Origin: Muricea muricata
Lineage: Eukaryota; Cnidaria; Anthozoa; Malacalcyonacea; Plexauridae
Length of the DNA: 64,000 bases
Direction of reading: 5' to 3'
NCBI GenBank assembly: GCA_963855995.1
Contig: OY979721.1
Location: forward strand, 3,410,001 to 3,474,000
Positions 21,926 to 32,830 of this stretch are shown in pieces; position 1 is the stretch's first letter, and each line of letters opens with the position of its first letter. The notes under the pieces were generated by a model that saw nothing but the letters and a program-made list of their open reading frames with translations, did not search any database and was not told the DNA's origin. Made by a program: the position numbers and the translations under genes.

Positions 21926-22079
21926 GAACGAACAGTTAGCAACTGGCTAGGCGCAGGGTAAGTGATATTTATACTGACCTAGGGGGCTACAAAACCCGGT
22001 ACGCAATCCTCAGTCACGTGACTAAGCAGCGAGCCCTGTTCGACGTTAACTTCCTTTATTGAACCAATATATACATTTA
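21926..22079 (-). repeat. split direct repeat A1
   Basis: 5' terminal repeat of the YR element, a direct copy of 18784-18950. Its outer edge touches the fourth zinc-finger unit at about 22080. Confidence 0.8.
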
Positions 22080-23095
22080 AAAAGTGGAATTTTAAAGTTT
22101 CAATTCAAAAGTGGAATTTGAAAATTTGTCTTGCGAAGTGGAAGCATGGCGCCATATTTGTTGTTTGAGAACTGAGGAAGGTAGTTATTTCGTTTGTAAC
22201 TTTGTATGTGGAAATATCTGAGTGATATTAGTCAAGTCACGTGATATTTTCATAGAAAAGATTTCTAGTAAACTGGAGAACATGTTTTCAACTAAAACAT
22301 CTGAAAAGCATTCAGTAAAACGTAGAACACACACTGGACACACAGCTCATGAATGTGATGTTTGTAACAAACGATTTACATGTGCAAGTCAATTGGTAGT
22401 TCATAAAAGAAAACACACTGGAGAGAAACCTTATGAATGTGAAGTTTGTAATAAAAAATTTACACAGCCAAGTCACTTGGTAGGACATAAAAGACGACAC
22501 AGTGGAGAGAAACCTTTTGAATGTGATGGGTGTAACAAAAAATTTACACATGCAAACTCCTTGTTGAGACACAGAAGAACACACACAGGAGAGAAACCTT
22601 ACAAATGTGATGCTTGTAACAAGACATTTACCCAAACAAGCAACTTGGTAGTCCATAAAAGAAGACACACTGGAGAGAAACCTTACAAATGTGACGTTTG
22701 TAACAAGAAATTTACCCAAGCAAGCAACTTGGTGGTTCATAAAAGAAAACACACTGGAGAGAAACAATATGAATGTGGTGTTTGTAGGAAACAATTCTCA
22801 TCATCCAGCCATATATCAAGGCATAAAAATAAAGTGTACAAGAAAAGCAAGGATTTTAACCTCTCTATTGAACTGAAAAGCAAAACACCAACGGGTATTA
22901 CATACATGTGTTGTGTTTGTGATAAAGAGTTTGAAATTGCAAGTGAACTTGAGAATCATATGACTGATCATTAGAATATGCTCCCTTGTAAAGGGCAGAC
23001 ATTTGACTACATTGATTAACATTTGAAATCTTAAGCATGAAGGGTTAGGCATATTTTGTAATATGTTTTACTGGAGTTTTCTTATATTATTGTAT
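22080..23095 (+). repeat. zinc-finger duplication unit 4
   Basis: It shares the 5' flank (AAAAAGTGGAATTTTAAAG...) and 3' flank (GTTAGGCATATTTTGTAATATGTTTTA) with units 1 and 2. It starts where the YR element ends and is cut before the distal 3' flank. Confidence 0.8.
22282..22974 (+). CDS. C2H2 zinc-finger protein, copy 4 (seven fingers)
   Basis: 230 residues from the ATG at 22282 and the only seven-finger copy. Contact residues (-1,2,3,6) run CSQV, QSHG, HNSR, QSNV, QSNV, SSHR, ISEI. Fingers 2 and 3 (FTQPSHLVGH, FTHANSLLRH) are unique to this copy, while the last four match copy 1. The spacer before the last finger (KSKTPTGITYMCCVC) is conserved in all copies, suggesting that the detached final finger has its own role. 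The frame is intact and ends immediately after the last His. Presumed nuclear DNA-binding protein; regulation and target unknown. Confidence 0.8.
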   Translation: MFSTKTSEKHSVKRRTHTGHTAHECDVCNKRFTCASQLVVHKRKHTGEKPYECEVCNKKFTQPSHLVGHKRRHSGEKPFECDGCNKKFTHANSLLRHRRTHTGEKPYKCDACNKTFTQTSNLVVHKRRHTGEKPYKCDVCNKKFTQASNLVVHKRKHTGEKQYECGVCRKQFSSSSHISRHKNKVYKKSKDFNLSIELKSKTPTGITYMCCVCDKEFEIASELENHMTDH

Positions 23096-23214
23096 CTATT
23101 ATTATTGTATCTGTAAAAAAGAATCACACAGGAGAGTCTAGAATCAAGGTTTAAATATTTTTGTATTTTTAATTTTCTCGCTGGCTTAGAATAATGTCCG
23201 CCCAAGGACACTCT

Positions 23215-23362
<148 letters not shown>

Positions 23363-23417
23363 TATCAATGTTTTGAGACAAAAACATAAGAGCGCTCGAT
23401 ATTGTTTTCAATAGAGC

Positions 23418-23580
23418 ATAAATAAATGAACGAATTAAAGACGAGAAATACCTTTTCTGTCGCTACTCAGAGTTTCACGCGCTTAGGCGATCATCTTAGG
23501 CTGATGATCGCCTAAGCGCGTGAAACTCTGAGTAGCGACAGAAAAAGTATTTCTCGTCTTTAATTCGTTCATTTATTTAT
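23418..23580. repeat. 163-bp near-perfect hairpin with hammerhead-like core
   Basis: Arms of about 78 bp (23418-23495 and 23503-23580) are reverse complements with one or two differences, with a 7-base loop TTAGGCT. At the loop edge the plus strand reads CTGATGA (23501-23507), then a short stem CGC/GCG, then GAAA (23522-23525) and ACTCTGAGTA, the layout of a hammerhead core with a tiny stem III. It looks like two head-to-head ends of one retroelement. Confidence 0.8.
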
Positions 23581-23810
23581 ATACATACTATAATGCCCCT
23601 TCACTTCGGTGTTGTTGAGCACTCTTGTAGAGCGGAGTAGGTGTCTATAGCTATAATGCAAAGCCCACTTCCCTTGAGGTCGTTTGAGCACTCTGGCCCT
23701 ATGACGCTCTACGCATGTCCGCATGTGTTGGTTGTGTTGCCTTGTACCGCGTGCGTTTGGTGAGAGCAAGTTCACGTGTATAAGTGTAATGCAGCTACAT
23801 ACGTAGATGT
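23577..23810. other. no gene; probable body of a ribozyme-bearing repeat
   Basis: Sequence upstream of the hammerhead on its strand. No protein motif is visible; a minus-strand frame at 23569-23850 has no recognisable family. It may be the non-coding body of a retrozyme or the pseudo-LTR of a Penelope-like element. Confidence 0.35.
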
Positions 23811-23869
23811 GTACCAAGCTGCACTGATGAGGCGTGGAACGCCGAAACATGCATGTCTACAGATTGTAC
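23811..23869 (+). ncRNA. hammerhead ribozyme (type I, short stem III)
   Basis: All core parts are present in order: CTGATGA (23824-23830); stem II GGCG/CGCC with loop TGGAA (23831-23843); GAAA (23844-23847); a palindromic stem III ACATGCATGT (23847-23856); and the cleavage triplet GTC, with cleavage after C23857. Stem I is interrupted but extends to GTAC/GTAC (23811-23814 with 23866-23869). Very short palindromic stem III is typical of retroelement hammerheads (Penelope-like elements, retrozymes, schistosome satellite), which cleave best as dimers. The RNA would self-cleave the transcript of the host element. Confidence 0.75.
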
Positions 23870-23878
23870 TATATAAAA

Positions 23879-23904
23879 ATATATATATATATATATATAT
23901 GTAA

Positions 23905-23942
<38 letters not shown>

Positions 23943-24040
23943 ATATTTAAAACACGCGCAGGAGTGCTTTATCAGATATACAACGCGAGGCGAACCTGAG
24001 CGTTGTATATCTGATAAAGCGCGAATTGCAAGTGTTTTAA
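23879..24040. repeat. (TA)n blocks and a 94-bp hairpin
   Basis: Two short (TA)n tracts separated by TGTAATATT are followed by an imperfect hairpin (23947-24040). Its arms share GCTTTATCAGATATACAACGC and the complement, around a GAGGCGAACCTGA loop. Confidence 0.8.
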
Positions 24041-24214
24041 ATGACTTCTAAATCGATTCATTTTGTACCCATCTTGTCTGTTTGTATATAAAAGAATTTT
24101 CAATATAGATGTTGTATAAGCCGAGAAAATCGAAGTAAAAGATTTGTGAAAATCGACATGTGTTTTATCTCATATGTGTGTTAGGGTAATAACTTGCATC
24201 AAGCATGCTGCCGA

Positions 24215-24440
24215 TATGCAGCAAGCGTGTTCACAGGTCAAAATGATAAAAATATGCCAGAACACACCATTGCTTAGCTGCCAACCTGCTGGGAGGTTGA
24301 ACTCTGGTAAACTATCTCGGCATACCGCCGACAATGTTTTTGCCTGTTACATCAGTGACAAATTGGCATCAATGTTTTCATATTCCTGAACAATTCTACA
24401 GGTATAAGTTGCAGACATACTTCAAGCATATGTGAAGTAT
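24215..24440 (+). repeat. third copy of the Y-type repeat
   Basis: GTTCACAGGTCAAAATGATAAAA and, 170 bp later, CTACAGGTATAAGTTGCAGAC match the element at 56415-56630 (and its inverted copy at 53219-53460), though more diverged. No coding function is evident. The rest of 24041-24567 has no recognisable gene. Confidence 0.5.
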
Positions 24441-24567
24441 GATAACTTATATGATAGCTGTATTACATAGCCAATAAACAATAAGTTATAATGTCTTATT
24501 ATGGTACATTACCACAGAAGAACTCTGGCACGTTTTTGAACGAAATAAAAACAAAAGGCAATAATAC

Positions 24568-24634
24568 CTTTGAAGTCTCCAGTATCTGCAACGACGGTTG
24601 AGTATTGTTTTAGCTGCTCTAATATTGTTGCCAT
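24568..24634 (-). pseudogene. inverted duplicate of transaldolase exon 1
   Basis: The minus strand from the ATG at 24634 encodes [20 protein letters not shown] then FK, and ends at a GT splice donor (GTATTATTGCC). It is 67 nt, exactly the size and phase of transaldolase exon 1 at 24862-24928, with 2 of 22 residues changed (S4I, T12S). Similarity continues about 40 bp into the intron (TTTTTATYTCGTTCAAAAACG) and then stops. No further transaldolase exon is visible on this strand, so it is either the orphan first exon of a head-to-head duplicate whose body was lost, or a local inverted duplication that could still serve as an alternative first exon. The catalytic Asp (VVADTGDF) is intact. Confidence 0.8.
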
Positions 24635-24861
24635 TCCGTGTTACAAAGTTGTAATCTTCTAATCGTATACTTTTAGAAGGCTATTATTAGCTAAAGCCAC
24701 AGAGCTGACAGAGGAAATATATATAAAGTGACCCAGTCTTCTTTTAAAGCACGCGCGCCAAATCCTTCGAACTTCCTGTTGTCAGTGGAGCTGTGGTCTA
24801 GCTGGGTGCATACATTGCTCTTTCCATAAGATTTGAAGATCTCTAACTGTCTATAAACACG
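24635..24861. promoter_or_regulatory. shared promoter region between two exon-1 copies
   Basis: 227 bp separate the two divergent ATGs. A TATA-like ATATATATAAAG lies at 24717-24728, about 135 bp before the plus-strand ATG. There is no repeat element in this interval. A bidirectional promoter is an inference from the geometry. Confidence 0.4.
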
Positions 24862-27800
24862 ATGGCAACATCATTGGAGCAACTGAAACAGTACACAACG
24901 GTCGTTGCAGACACTGGAGACTTCAAAGGTATTGCTTTTTGTTTTTATCTCGTTCAAAAACGCGTCAAAGTTCTTACACTTTCGGTATAACTTTTGCAGC
25001 AATCGACCAGTTCAAGCCAACCGATGCAACTACCAATCCGTCACTGCTCTTGGCTGCTTCGAAAATGCCGGAATACAAGCATATTTTAGACGCTGCCATT
25101 CAATACGGCAAACAGAATGGAAAGTGAGTGAAAATCCTTTCGAATTTTAGCTAAAATTTGCAAACCACTTCAGATTGTGGAAACCAATTTGTGCATAATT
25201 ATTTCTTACATTGTAAGCAATTGGACACTATATATAGTAGCAATATTTTAAGTACGCTTTTAAATTTAACATTTTTAGGGGTATTGGTATGAGCTGTTCG
25301 TGAAATGACATAAAATTTATATCATATTAGTCTTAAAAGACACGTTATGTACAACTTGGACAGATTAAGAGGTTAATTTGAATATTACATAATTTTTGTC
25401 CTGTTGGCAGTTCAAGCAGAATTTTAAAATTAATGAGGTTTTAGAAAAGTTATGTAATTTATTCTGTCAAGCTATGCTATCACTATTTTTGTCCAGTTGT
25501 CTTGAAAAGTTATTTTGATTTTTCAAGAAAGTATACACAGCCTCTATAGTAAAGATCTTTACGTCATGTTGCATATGTAGCTCTACTGGTTGTCTTCATA
25601 ATTGGAAAAGTTTTATTTTCCAATTGTATGTCATTGTATAATTTGCAGGGATTGTTCTCTTGGATAAGGTGTGGAGTTTATGCAAATGAATAATAATTAT
25701 AGAAGTTATAAATAATAATTAGAATTGAGTTCAATAGCATGATTTTCAGGCATAATTTCAAGTAACTCTTTGAAATACTGAGAACAGTGCTATAGTGCTG
25801 CAATGAATCAGATCTTCCAACTGTTGTCCTGGAACTCCCAATCCTTGAGATTTGAGTTCCAGACCTTGGGATTCACAAAGATTATTTACCAGGGATAAAA
25901 ATTTATACCCTAGCTAGCATTAATTATGATAGCAATGTTTACAGTACTGTAAGTCATATGAGATTCAATTCAAAAACAATTGTATGCAAAAAGTCTGTAT
26001 GTTGTTTACTTATAATGCTTTAACATACTGTCTTGCAATGTAAACCTGATACATCAACACAATATTTTCATTTTGCACCATATTTTATTAAGTTCTCAGT
26101 CATTGTGGAATGCCATGAGATTTAGTAAACTGATCTTGCATGAGAACAAAGTACCAACCTTTTGAATAAATTTGTTCTGCATGTAGGGATAATAATGAGC
26201 AAGTGGAGATGACAATGGATATGTTGGTATGTGTTTCAATGCACCATTAATGGTTACTCTTTCATGTTATGACTCCCTCAAGTGTATACTGTACTGCTGT
26301 TGATATGATCACAAATTTGGGGCTGGGATCAAAGAATGGTACATTGGGGCACACAGTATGGAAGAATGTATACTTACCATGTACATGCACAAGTGTACCA
26401 TGATTTTTTGTGTCTGACTATCCATGCATGCCAGTTTCAGATCTATCAAAGAACAATACATTTCTGTTTGTAAAATAATGATATAACTATGATTTGACAC
26501 TAAAATGTATATCCTGAGGTGAACGTGTGCAATGTGGGGTAGCTGAAACTCTTTGTATTGGGGCTAATTGGGTTAGTTCTGAAAATGTCTGCACTATTCC
26601 TCACAGAGGAAATGGAACTTCTCCCCCTTTTGACAGTCCTCAGTAGGGAACTTAAGCTATAGGATGGCAACTCGATGATGACAGTTGGCAATACAATGAC
26701 CTTAAACTTATGAAAGAAAGACTATGAATAATCAGAGACCCATGACAGATGAAGACGTCATCTTTGCTCTGGCTTGTTAAAACGCCAAAACATACACTTT
26801 TACGTTGTGTGTAGAACTTGTCATTTTTCCTAGCAGCATGAATGGTAGATTAAGCATGCTGGCTAGCAACTAAATTGGATTTTTTCTTAACAAGAAAACA
26901 TGGAATAACATTATAGTATCAACTCAATATATCATCAGTACAATGAACAAGCTTATTAATATACAGTGGAGTATTTGAGTTGGTTTGCTTTTGCCGTAAA
27001 CATGGCATTGCTGTCTTACAGCTTAAGTTCCCTATTCTAGAGCAGTTGAATTCCATTCTCCCTTGTCAGATTCTAGAAGACTAAACATTATACATTGCTG
27101 CATAGTGCAGTATGGATTGTTTCTGAAATGACTCATTCCCAACATTGCTACTAGAAGTGCACTGGTCAGTTAAATGTATAAACTAAAGTCATAAAACCTA
27201 ATATACATGTACACTGATTTGTTGATTGTAATTTCAGAGATGACAATAAGTTCTGATTCTTCATCATTGTAGTATGTGTTGTTTGGTAAAGAAATACTCA
27301 AGATTGTCCCTGGAAGAGTTTCGACTGAAGTTGATGCAAGGTAGTATCATGGTGATAAAACCTTTTTTCTCGTAAATGCTGACAACCACTTTACTAGGTT
27401 GTATCCCTTGTATATATGGACAAAAGTTAAGGCAAGCGATATACCCTTCCCTTCACAAAGCAGGAGAATATTAATTTGGTCTGCTTAGTAAAGCCTGTTT
27501 TCGATTCTATTTGGTAAAGCTTGTTTTCCATTTCATATTTCACCAGCAAAAGCATTTTTACAGGGAAATCTTATGCTAGAATACTATAATATTTAATCAT
27601 GCTGAACTAGAACATTTATTTTTATGCTCAAGTCATTGAAAATTTTGAATTTCTGCTTGACCTTTCATGACTAGTGCAAAAAAGACTAATGAATATTCAA
27701 ATTTTTCAGTAGAAAAATTTTTTGTCTGCTGCAGCAGTATAGGTTAGTGCCTTAGTTGATAACAGCCTTAAGCAATAGTCTCAAGTTGTCAAACTGAATC

Positions 27801-30800
27801 TCATGGACATCGAACTTGCAAGTATCCTGAAAAATCAGGAGACTCACACATTTTAGAAACATTCTTTATCTGCCCCCTGCATAAACACAATCTCCAGAAA
27901 TCTCACACATAAGACCCTATCAATACTTCTGACAATTTATTGTTAAGTTTATTTTACATAAAATACCATAGTAATGTACCACTTCCAACTTAAAAAAAAA
28001 CAACTTGCAAACAAAATGTCAAAAACAGCTATTTTACAATCATGAATAAATTTGTGTTGAAGCATGACCAATATATTTTTCATTTACTGCTTTGTGCAGC
28101 TGCCTGGTCTCTCTGCAATTACAAAATTCCCTCATTTTATTCACAGATCTGAGAGGCACATGTTGATAGTTGATACATGTTTGTTGCAAAGTACAGTAGA
28201 TCTTAAATATGTTTTTAAAATATTAATCCTTCAAGTTTGCACATATTCAAAATACATTGTCCTCTGATATCACTTACCAAGTAACATGTCTAAATTTAAT
28301 TTTTTTCAATATATTTTTCTATGTTGATTTGAACCAGAGCAATATTTGCTGTTACTTAGCACAGGATATAGCAATTCATTATTTTTTGTGCTAAAATTAT
28401 AGTCAGACCAAATGCTGTACTAATTTTCTTGTATTTCAGACTGTCATTCGACATTGAAGGCCAACTAAAGAAAGCTCGACGTTTGATTGAATTGTACGAG
28501 AAAGACGGCATTAGCAGGGACAGAATTCTCATTAAACTCAGCTCAACATGGGAGGGAATAAAGGCAGCTGAGTAAGTCTGGTGTCATGACTTCTCTTTTA
28601 ATTTCCTTCTCAATTAATACCTTCCTCAATGGTATATTGCCGCAAAATCTACTGTTCTGACTTGAGTTTTAAAATGTGCCAAAGTTCAGACAGAATGTGC
28701 AGGAACAATATTTATATTTACATTGAGTTGGTGATATGGGTGAATAACCCTCGGGAACTTACAGGGAATGCTGGCCCTGCTAGGAGAGATCCAACGTGCT
28801 ATTTGAAATCAATATTAATTGCTATTGGGAAGCCAAAATCTCGCTTTAAAATATAGTTTTGTGGAAACACCTGGTAAGTTTATTATCGTAAGTTTATTAT
28901 TGCGATAATAAACTTACGTGATATTTTCACAAGATTATATTTTAATTTGATATTCACCGTGCAATCATACAAGGAACTTATTACAAGATCTCGTTTAGCG
29001 GGGCCGGAGATTGTTGTATTGGGCTGATTAAAAAACTGTGGTATTCAATGCAAATTTGAGTCTTTGAAACCTTTTTCAACTTTAAGTTATAGTTAAAAGA
29101 GGTGAAACCACTGTATTTGAAGACAAACGCACAATATCAAATTCGTTTTACAATTAGTTTTACAAGACAAATAATTATTTATACAATTATGGCGTGTTGG
29201 CTAGCGTCTGGGATGTAATAGTACAATTTCTGTGTAGAAGTGCAAGCTAGTAGATACAACGACAGTAGATATCAGTTACCACTGCTGTGCAATTAGTTTC
29301 TTGTAGCAGATAAAATCATGGATGGTGGAAAAAATAGAATTAATTTTTTATTCATTTCAGAGTTCTGGAAAAGGAAGGGATTCATTGTAACATGACTTTG
29401 CTCTTTTGTCTTGCGCAGGTAGACATACCTTTCTGGCTGTTTAATTTGTTTTCTTCATTCATTTATTGTTTGATCTGTTTAAAACGTATTCTTCATGTAA
29501 TGTATTCCAGGCAGTTGCATGTGCTGAAGCTCAAGTGACATTAATATCGCCATTTGTTGGTCGTATTTTCGATTGGTTTGTCAAAAACACTGACCAGAAA
29601 TCTTACGCACCTCCTGACGATCCAGGTAGGAATCGATACCTGACGATATTTACTGTAATTAAAGTTAGTGTAGGCTTCCCCCTGCTGTAGTAACACTGGA
29701 TCAATAAGAGTTGATCCTTACTGGACCTCCAGGAAGAACAGTTTAGAACTGATAGAGCTATCCAGTATAAATAAAGTTAGTTTAGTTTAGGTTTCCTCCT
29801 GTAGTAACACTGGATCAATAAGAGATGATTATTACTGGACCTCTAGGAAGAACAGTTTAGAACTGATAAAGCTATCCAGTATAAATAAAGTTAGTTTAGT
29901 TTAGGTTTCCTCCCTTAGTAACACTGGATCAATAAGAGATACTGTAATCCTTACTGGACCTCTGGGAAGAACAGTTTAGAAATAATAGAGCTAATATCCA
30001 GTATAAATAAAGTTAATTTAGTTTAGATTTCCTCCTGTAGTAACACTGCATCAATAAGAGGTGATCCTCACTGGACCTCTAGGAAGAACAGGTTAGAACT
30101 GATGAAGCTATCCAGTATAAAGACAGTTAGGCTTCTTTCTGGCAACAATGGCCAACAATTTTTTCTCTGTTAAGGTGTGAAGAGCGTCACGGGAATCTAT
30201 AATTACTACAAGAAGTTTGGTTACAAGACTGTTGTGATGGGAGCTTCGTTCAGAAACACTGGACAGATTACAGAACTGGCTGGATGTGATCTCTTGACAA
30301 TAAGGTATACAAAATACCATAGCTAGTACCGTAGATTCTACCTACACTGGACTAGCACGTTTGAGTTGTCTCTTTCAGGCAGTCCGGATACAAAGTTGTT
30401 ACATACCACGACAGCTTATTGTAGAATACTACCTACACTGGACCACGACGTTTAAGATATCTTTCTCAAGTACTCTAGGTCAGAACAAACCATGACAGCT
30501 TATTGTAGAATACTACCTACTCTGGACCACGACATTTAAGATGTCTTTTTCAGGTAGTTCAGATACAAACCACGACAGCGTATCGTAGATTACTGAGACA
30601 GATCACGACAGCATATCTTGAACTCTCGGTAAAATAATCCATCTCATTTGAAATGTTTGAAGTTAATCTAATTTTGTATTCCAATATTTGTATTTGTCTG
30701 TCTCGTAGCCCTAAATTATTGGAGTCACTGACTTCTTCGACAGAAACAGTTCAACGGAAACTGTCTCCAGATTCTGGTATGTAAATTGGAATGTGCCATC

Positions 30801-31843
30801 TATCTTCTGTGCACAGAAACAGATTTACTTGGGGTGCGGGGGATAGATAGGGAGGTGATTTTTTCATAATAAAACAGAAAAATACACGTTATGCATTTAA
30901 CATTGATAACCAAACTATAGGGTGTTCACACAGAAATTCATCCGCTTCCTCCTATTACATAGAAATGATAGTCTTTGGGTGTCTTCCTGCCTTCGGGATC
31001 AATGAACACCTCTTTGGTGTTGACTGCATCCGTCGCTCCTGGTGGATCTCTCTCTACCTCTTAATGACAATCAACCTCTTGATTCTTCACACAACCCTGC
31101 TCGTAATTTTGTTGATTCCACCTGATATATTCTTTCTGTCCATAATTTCTTGAATGCTCCGTGAACATGTTGCGGTCAGCGAACTAGAACATGATGAAAC
31201 TCTTGGTCTGGGTGAGGTCAAACTATGCTTGTGTTGTGTTTGAACCACTTGACCATCTCTGCATTATAAATACTTAACTCTTTCTCCAATTTCAGACGAA
31301 AATAACGTTTTAAAATCCCCGAACGTCACATCCCTTTTACGTGCTACAACACCTTTGTGTACTAGATTCAGAAAAAGTTTCTGAATATTTTAAAAAGATG
31401 CGCTAAAGACCATTTACATTTTTTTGTACAGCCTTCACTTGTGAACCTCGTCAGTTCTGACACTTGGGTACTATTGTAGATACTTTACTAACTTTGTCAC
31501 TATCTTTTTCATCATTTACATAACATTTACTCAACCATTTAAGCTTGGGCCATTAATACATAATGAAATTTGATCCATTGATACACAATGAAATTTAAAA
31601 CAAACAATGGATTACTAAACTAATTTTCTGAAAAGAAATTATTTTATTTCCACGGGCTCGTAATATCCCGTCCATTTTTTTTCAGCCGCAAGCCTTGACA
31701 TAGAAAAACTTCATTTGGACGAGAAAGCTTTCAGATGGCTGCTTAACGAGGACGCAATGGCCACGGAAAAGTTGTCTGAGGGAATCCGAAAATTTGCAGC
31801 AGACTCGGTTAAGCTCGAGACCATGATCAAGCAAAACCTTTGA
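24862..31843 (+). CDS. TALDO1: transaldolase, ten exons
   Basis: Cytosolic pentose-phosphate enzyme that moves a dihydroxyacetone unit between sugar phosphates through a Schiff base. Exons: 24862-24928, 25000-25123, 26187-26226, 27273-27340, 28440-28571, 29361-29418, 29511-29625, 30175-30304, 30709-30776, 31686-31843. All introns are GT-AG and all phases agree. The product is 319 aa (vertebrate TALDO1 about 337). Active-site residues fall on the E. coli TalB numbering: D17, N35 (TTNPSLL), E96 (VSTEVDAR), catalytic K132 ([11 protein letters not shown]), N154, T156 and S176 (LISPFVGR). The C-terminus is typical (AFRWLL-type, [12 protein letters not shown]). The intron after exon 7 carries a ~114-bp tandem repeat. 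An inverted exon-1 copy lies just upstream. The frame is intact, so it is presumably functional. Confidence 0.95.
29640..30120. repeat. ~115-bp minisatellite in a transaldolase intron
   Basis: Four units with TAACACTGGATCAATAAG at about 29691, 29805, 29919 and 30041 (periods 114, 114, 122). The consensus includes TTACTGGACCTCTAGGAAG and ACTGATAGAGCTATCCAG. The same family lies at 39090-39375, 43985-44600 and 49545-49950. Confidence 0.9.
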
Positions 31844-32830
31844 AGGACAATGTCATGGACTGCAACTCCAAAATAATGTTTATCTAATACTTTGCATGTA
31901 GAATCTCAATGACATATTTTAAAACAATTGGCTGAAATTTGTAATGATGGGAAGCTAGAATATAGTATGGTACAGATATAATTTGATATAACCCGGAAAA
32001 TCTAAGTTTGGTATGTGTAATATTTGATTTGTGTAAAGCCCTGATCAAACCGTTGCAACAATGTTATGCAACTTTGTCGTTGTGAGGTGTTGCGAGCGTT
32101 TGACCGCATAATGTATTATGTTGTATGGTATTGCATATTATGTTGCGAATTTTGGTTCAACATTTATTCGTGTTTTGACCGTTCGGCGGTGAGTATTTCA
32201 CGTTGCACGGACAATGTTGTGTTCGTTTGGCCGGTTAACTCAAATAATCGACCGTATATTAACCATCAAAGTTGCAAGATTTTGCAAAGACGTGTTTGAC
32301 CAAGGCTTTTTCTTTTAAGAGGAGATGTAATTTGCCGTCAACAGCAAGAAACGAAGACAGTTTTAACTGCTTATCTTGCTTGATTATTTTTCGAACTTTT
32401 TCACCATGAAGATCAATTGTATTTCTACTTGGAATGACTCATATATTACACATACGAAAACTTGCATTTCGCAGAATTCGCCATAACTTATCACCAGCAT
32501 AACTTAATCAATGTGATCTCCACAATAAAGTCTTCTCAACTGATATTGTCACAAAACTCGGGTTACTGCATAAAATAATTGTTGTAATCAGTTTGTGGGG
32601 GTAATAAGTTATTTTATGACAGCTATACTGTTGGAAACACCCTAGCCTACGCTTCGCCAGTTTTTTACCGTCTCGTGTGCTTTTTTCTCTTCGTCCGTCT
32701 TTGATTCCCATCACCGCGTTTCGGTCCTTAACTGTGCTCTTATCCGCTATCCGCATCTGCGGAGTCAGCAATCTAGACCTACTATATCTATGTTCTGTTC
32801 TGCCCGCCTTTGCAGGTTATTTAATTCAAG
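31844..32830. other. intergenic: transaldolase 3' UTR to YJU2 promoter
   Basis: AT-rich, no coding feature. 31844-32050 is probably the 3' UTR. The last ~200 bp (32640-32830) are more GC-balanced and precede the YJU2 start codon, so they are the likely promoter. No core promoter motif can be asserted. Confidence 0.5.

Larger units (their letters stand above)
18449..22079 (-). mobile_element. tyrosine-recombinase retroelement with split direct repeats
   Basis: On the minus strand the order is repeat A1 (22079-21926), gag-like frame (21919-21599), tyrosine recombinase (19863-19258), repeat B1 (19187-19115), repeat A2 (18950-18784), repeat B2 (18525-18452). A1-ORFs-B1-A2-B2 is the split-direct-repeat structure of Ngaro/PAT-type elements in the DIRS order. 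No reverse transcriptase or RNase H is recognisable between the gag-like frame and the recombinase. That interval instead contains a 46-bp palindrome and a TIR element, so the copy is internally deleted or replaced. Confidence 0.7.

Noticed and set aside
21460-21942. Arg/Leu-rich 160-aa minus-strand frame
   Set aside because: Overlaps the Ser/Pro-rich gag-like frame and looks like its out-of-frame shadow; no domain is recognisable.
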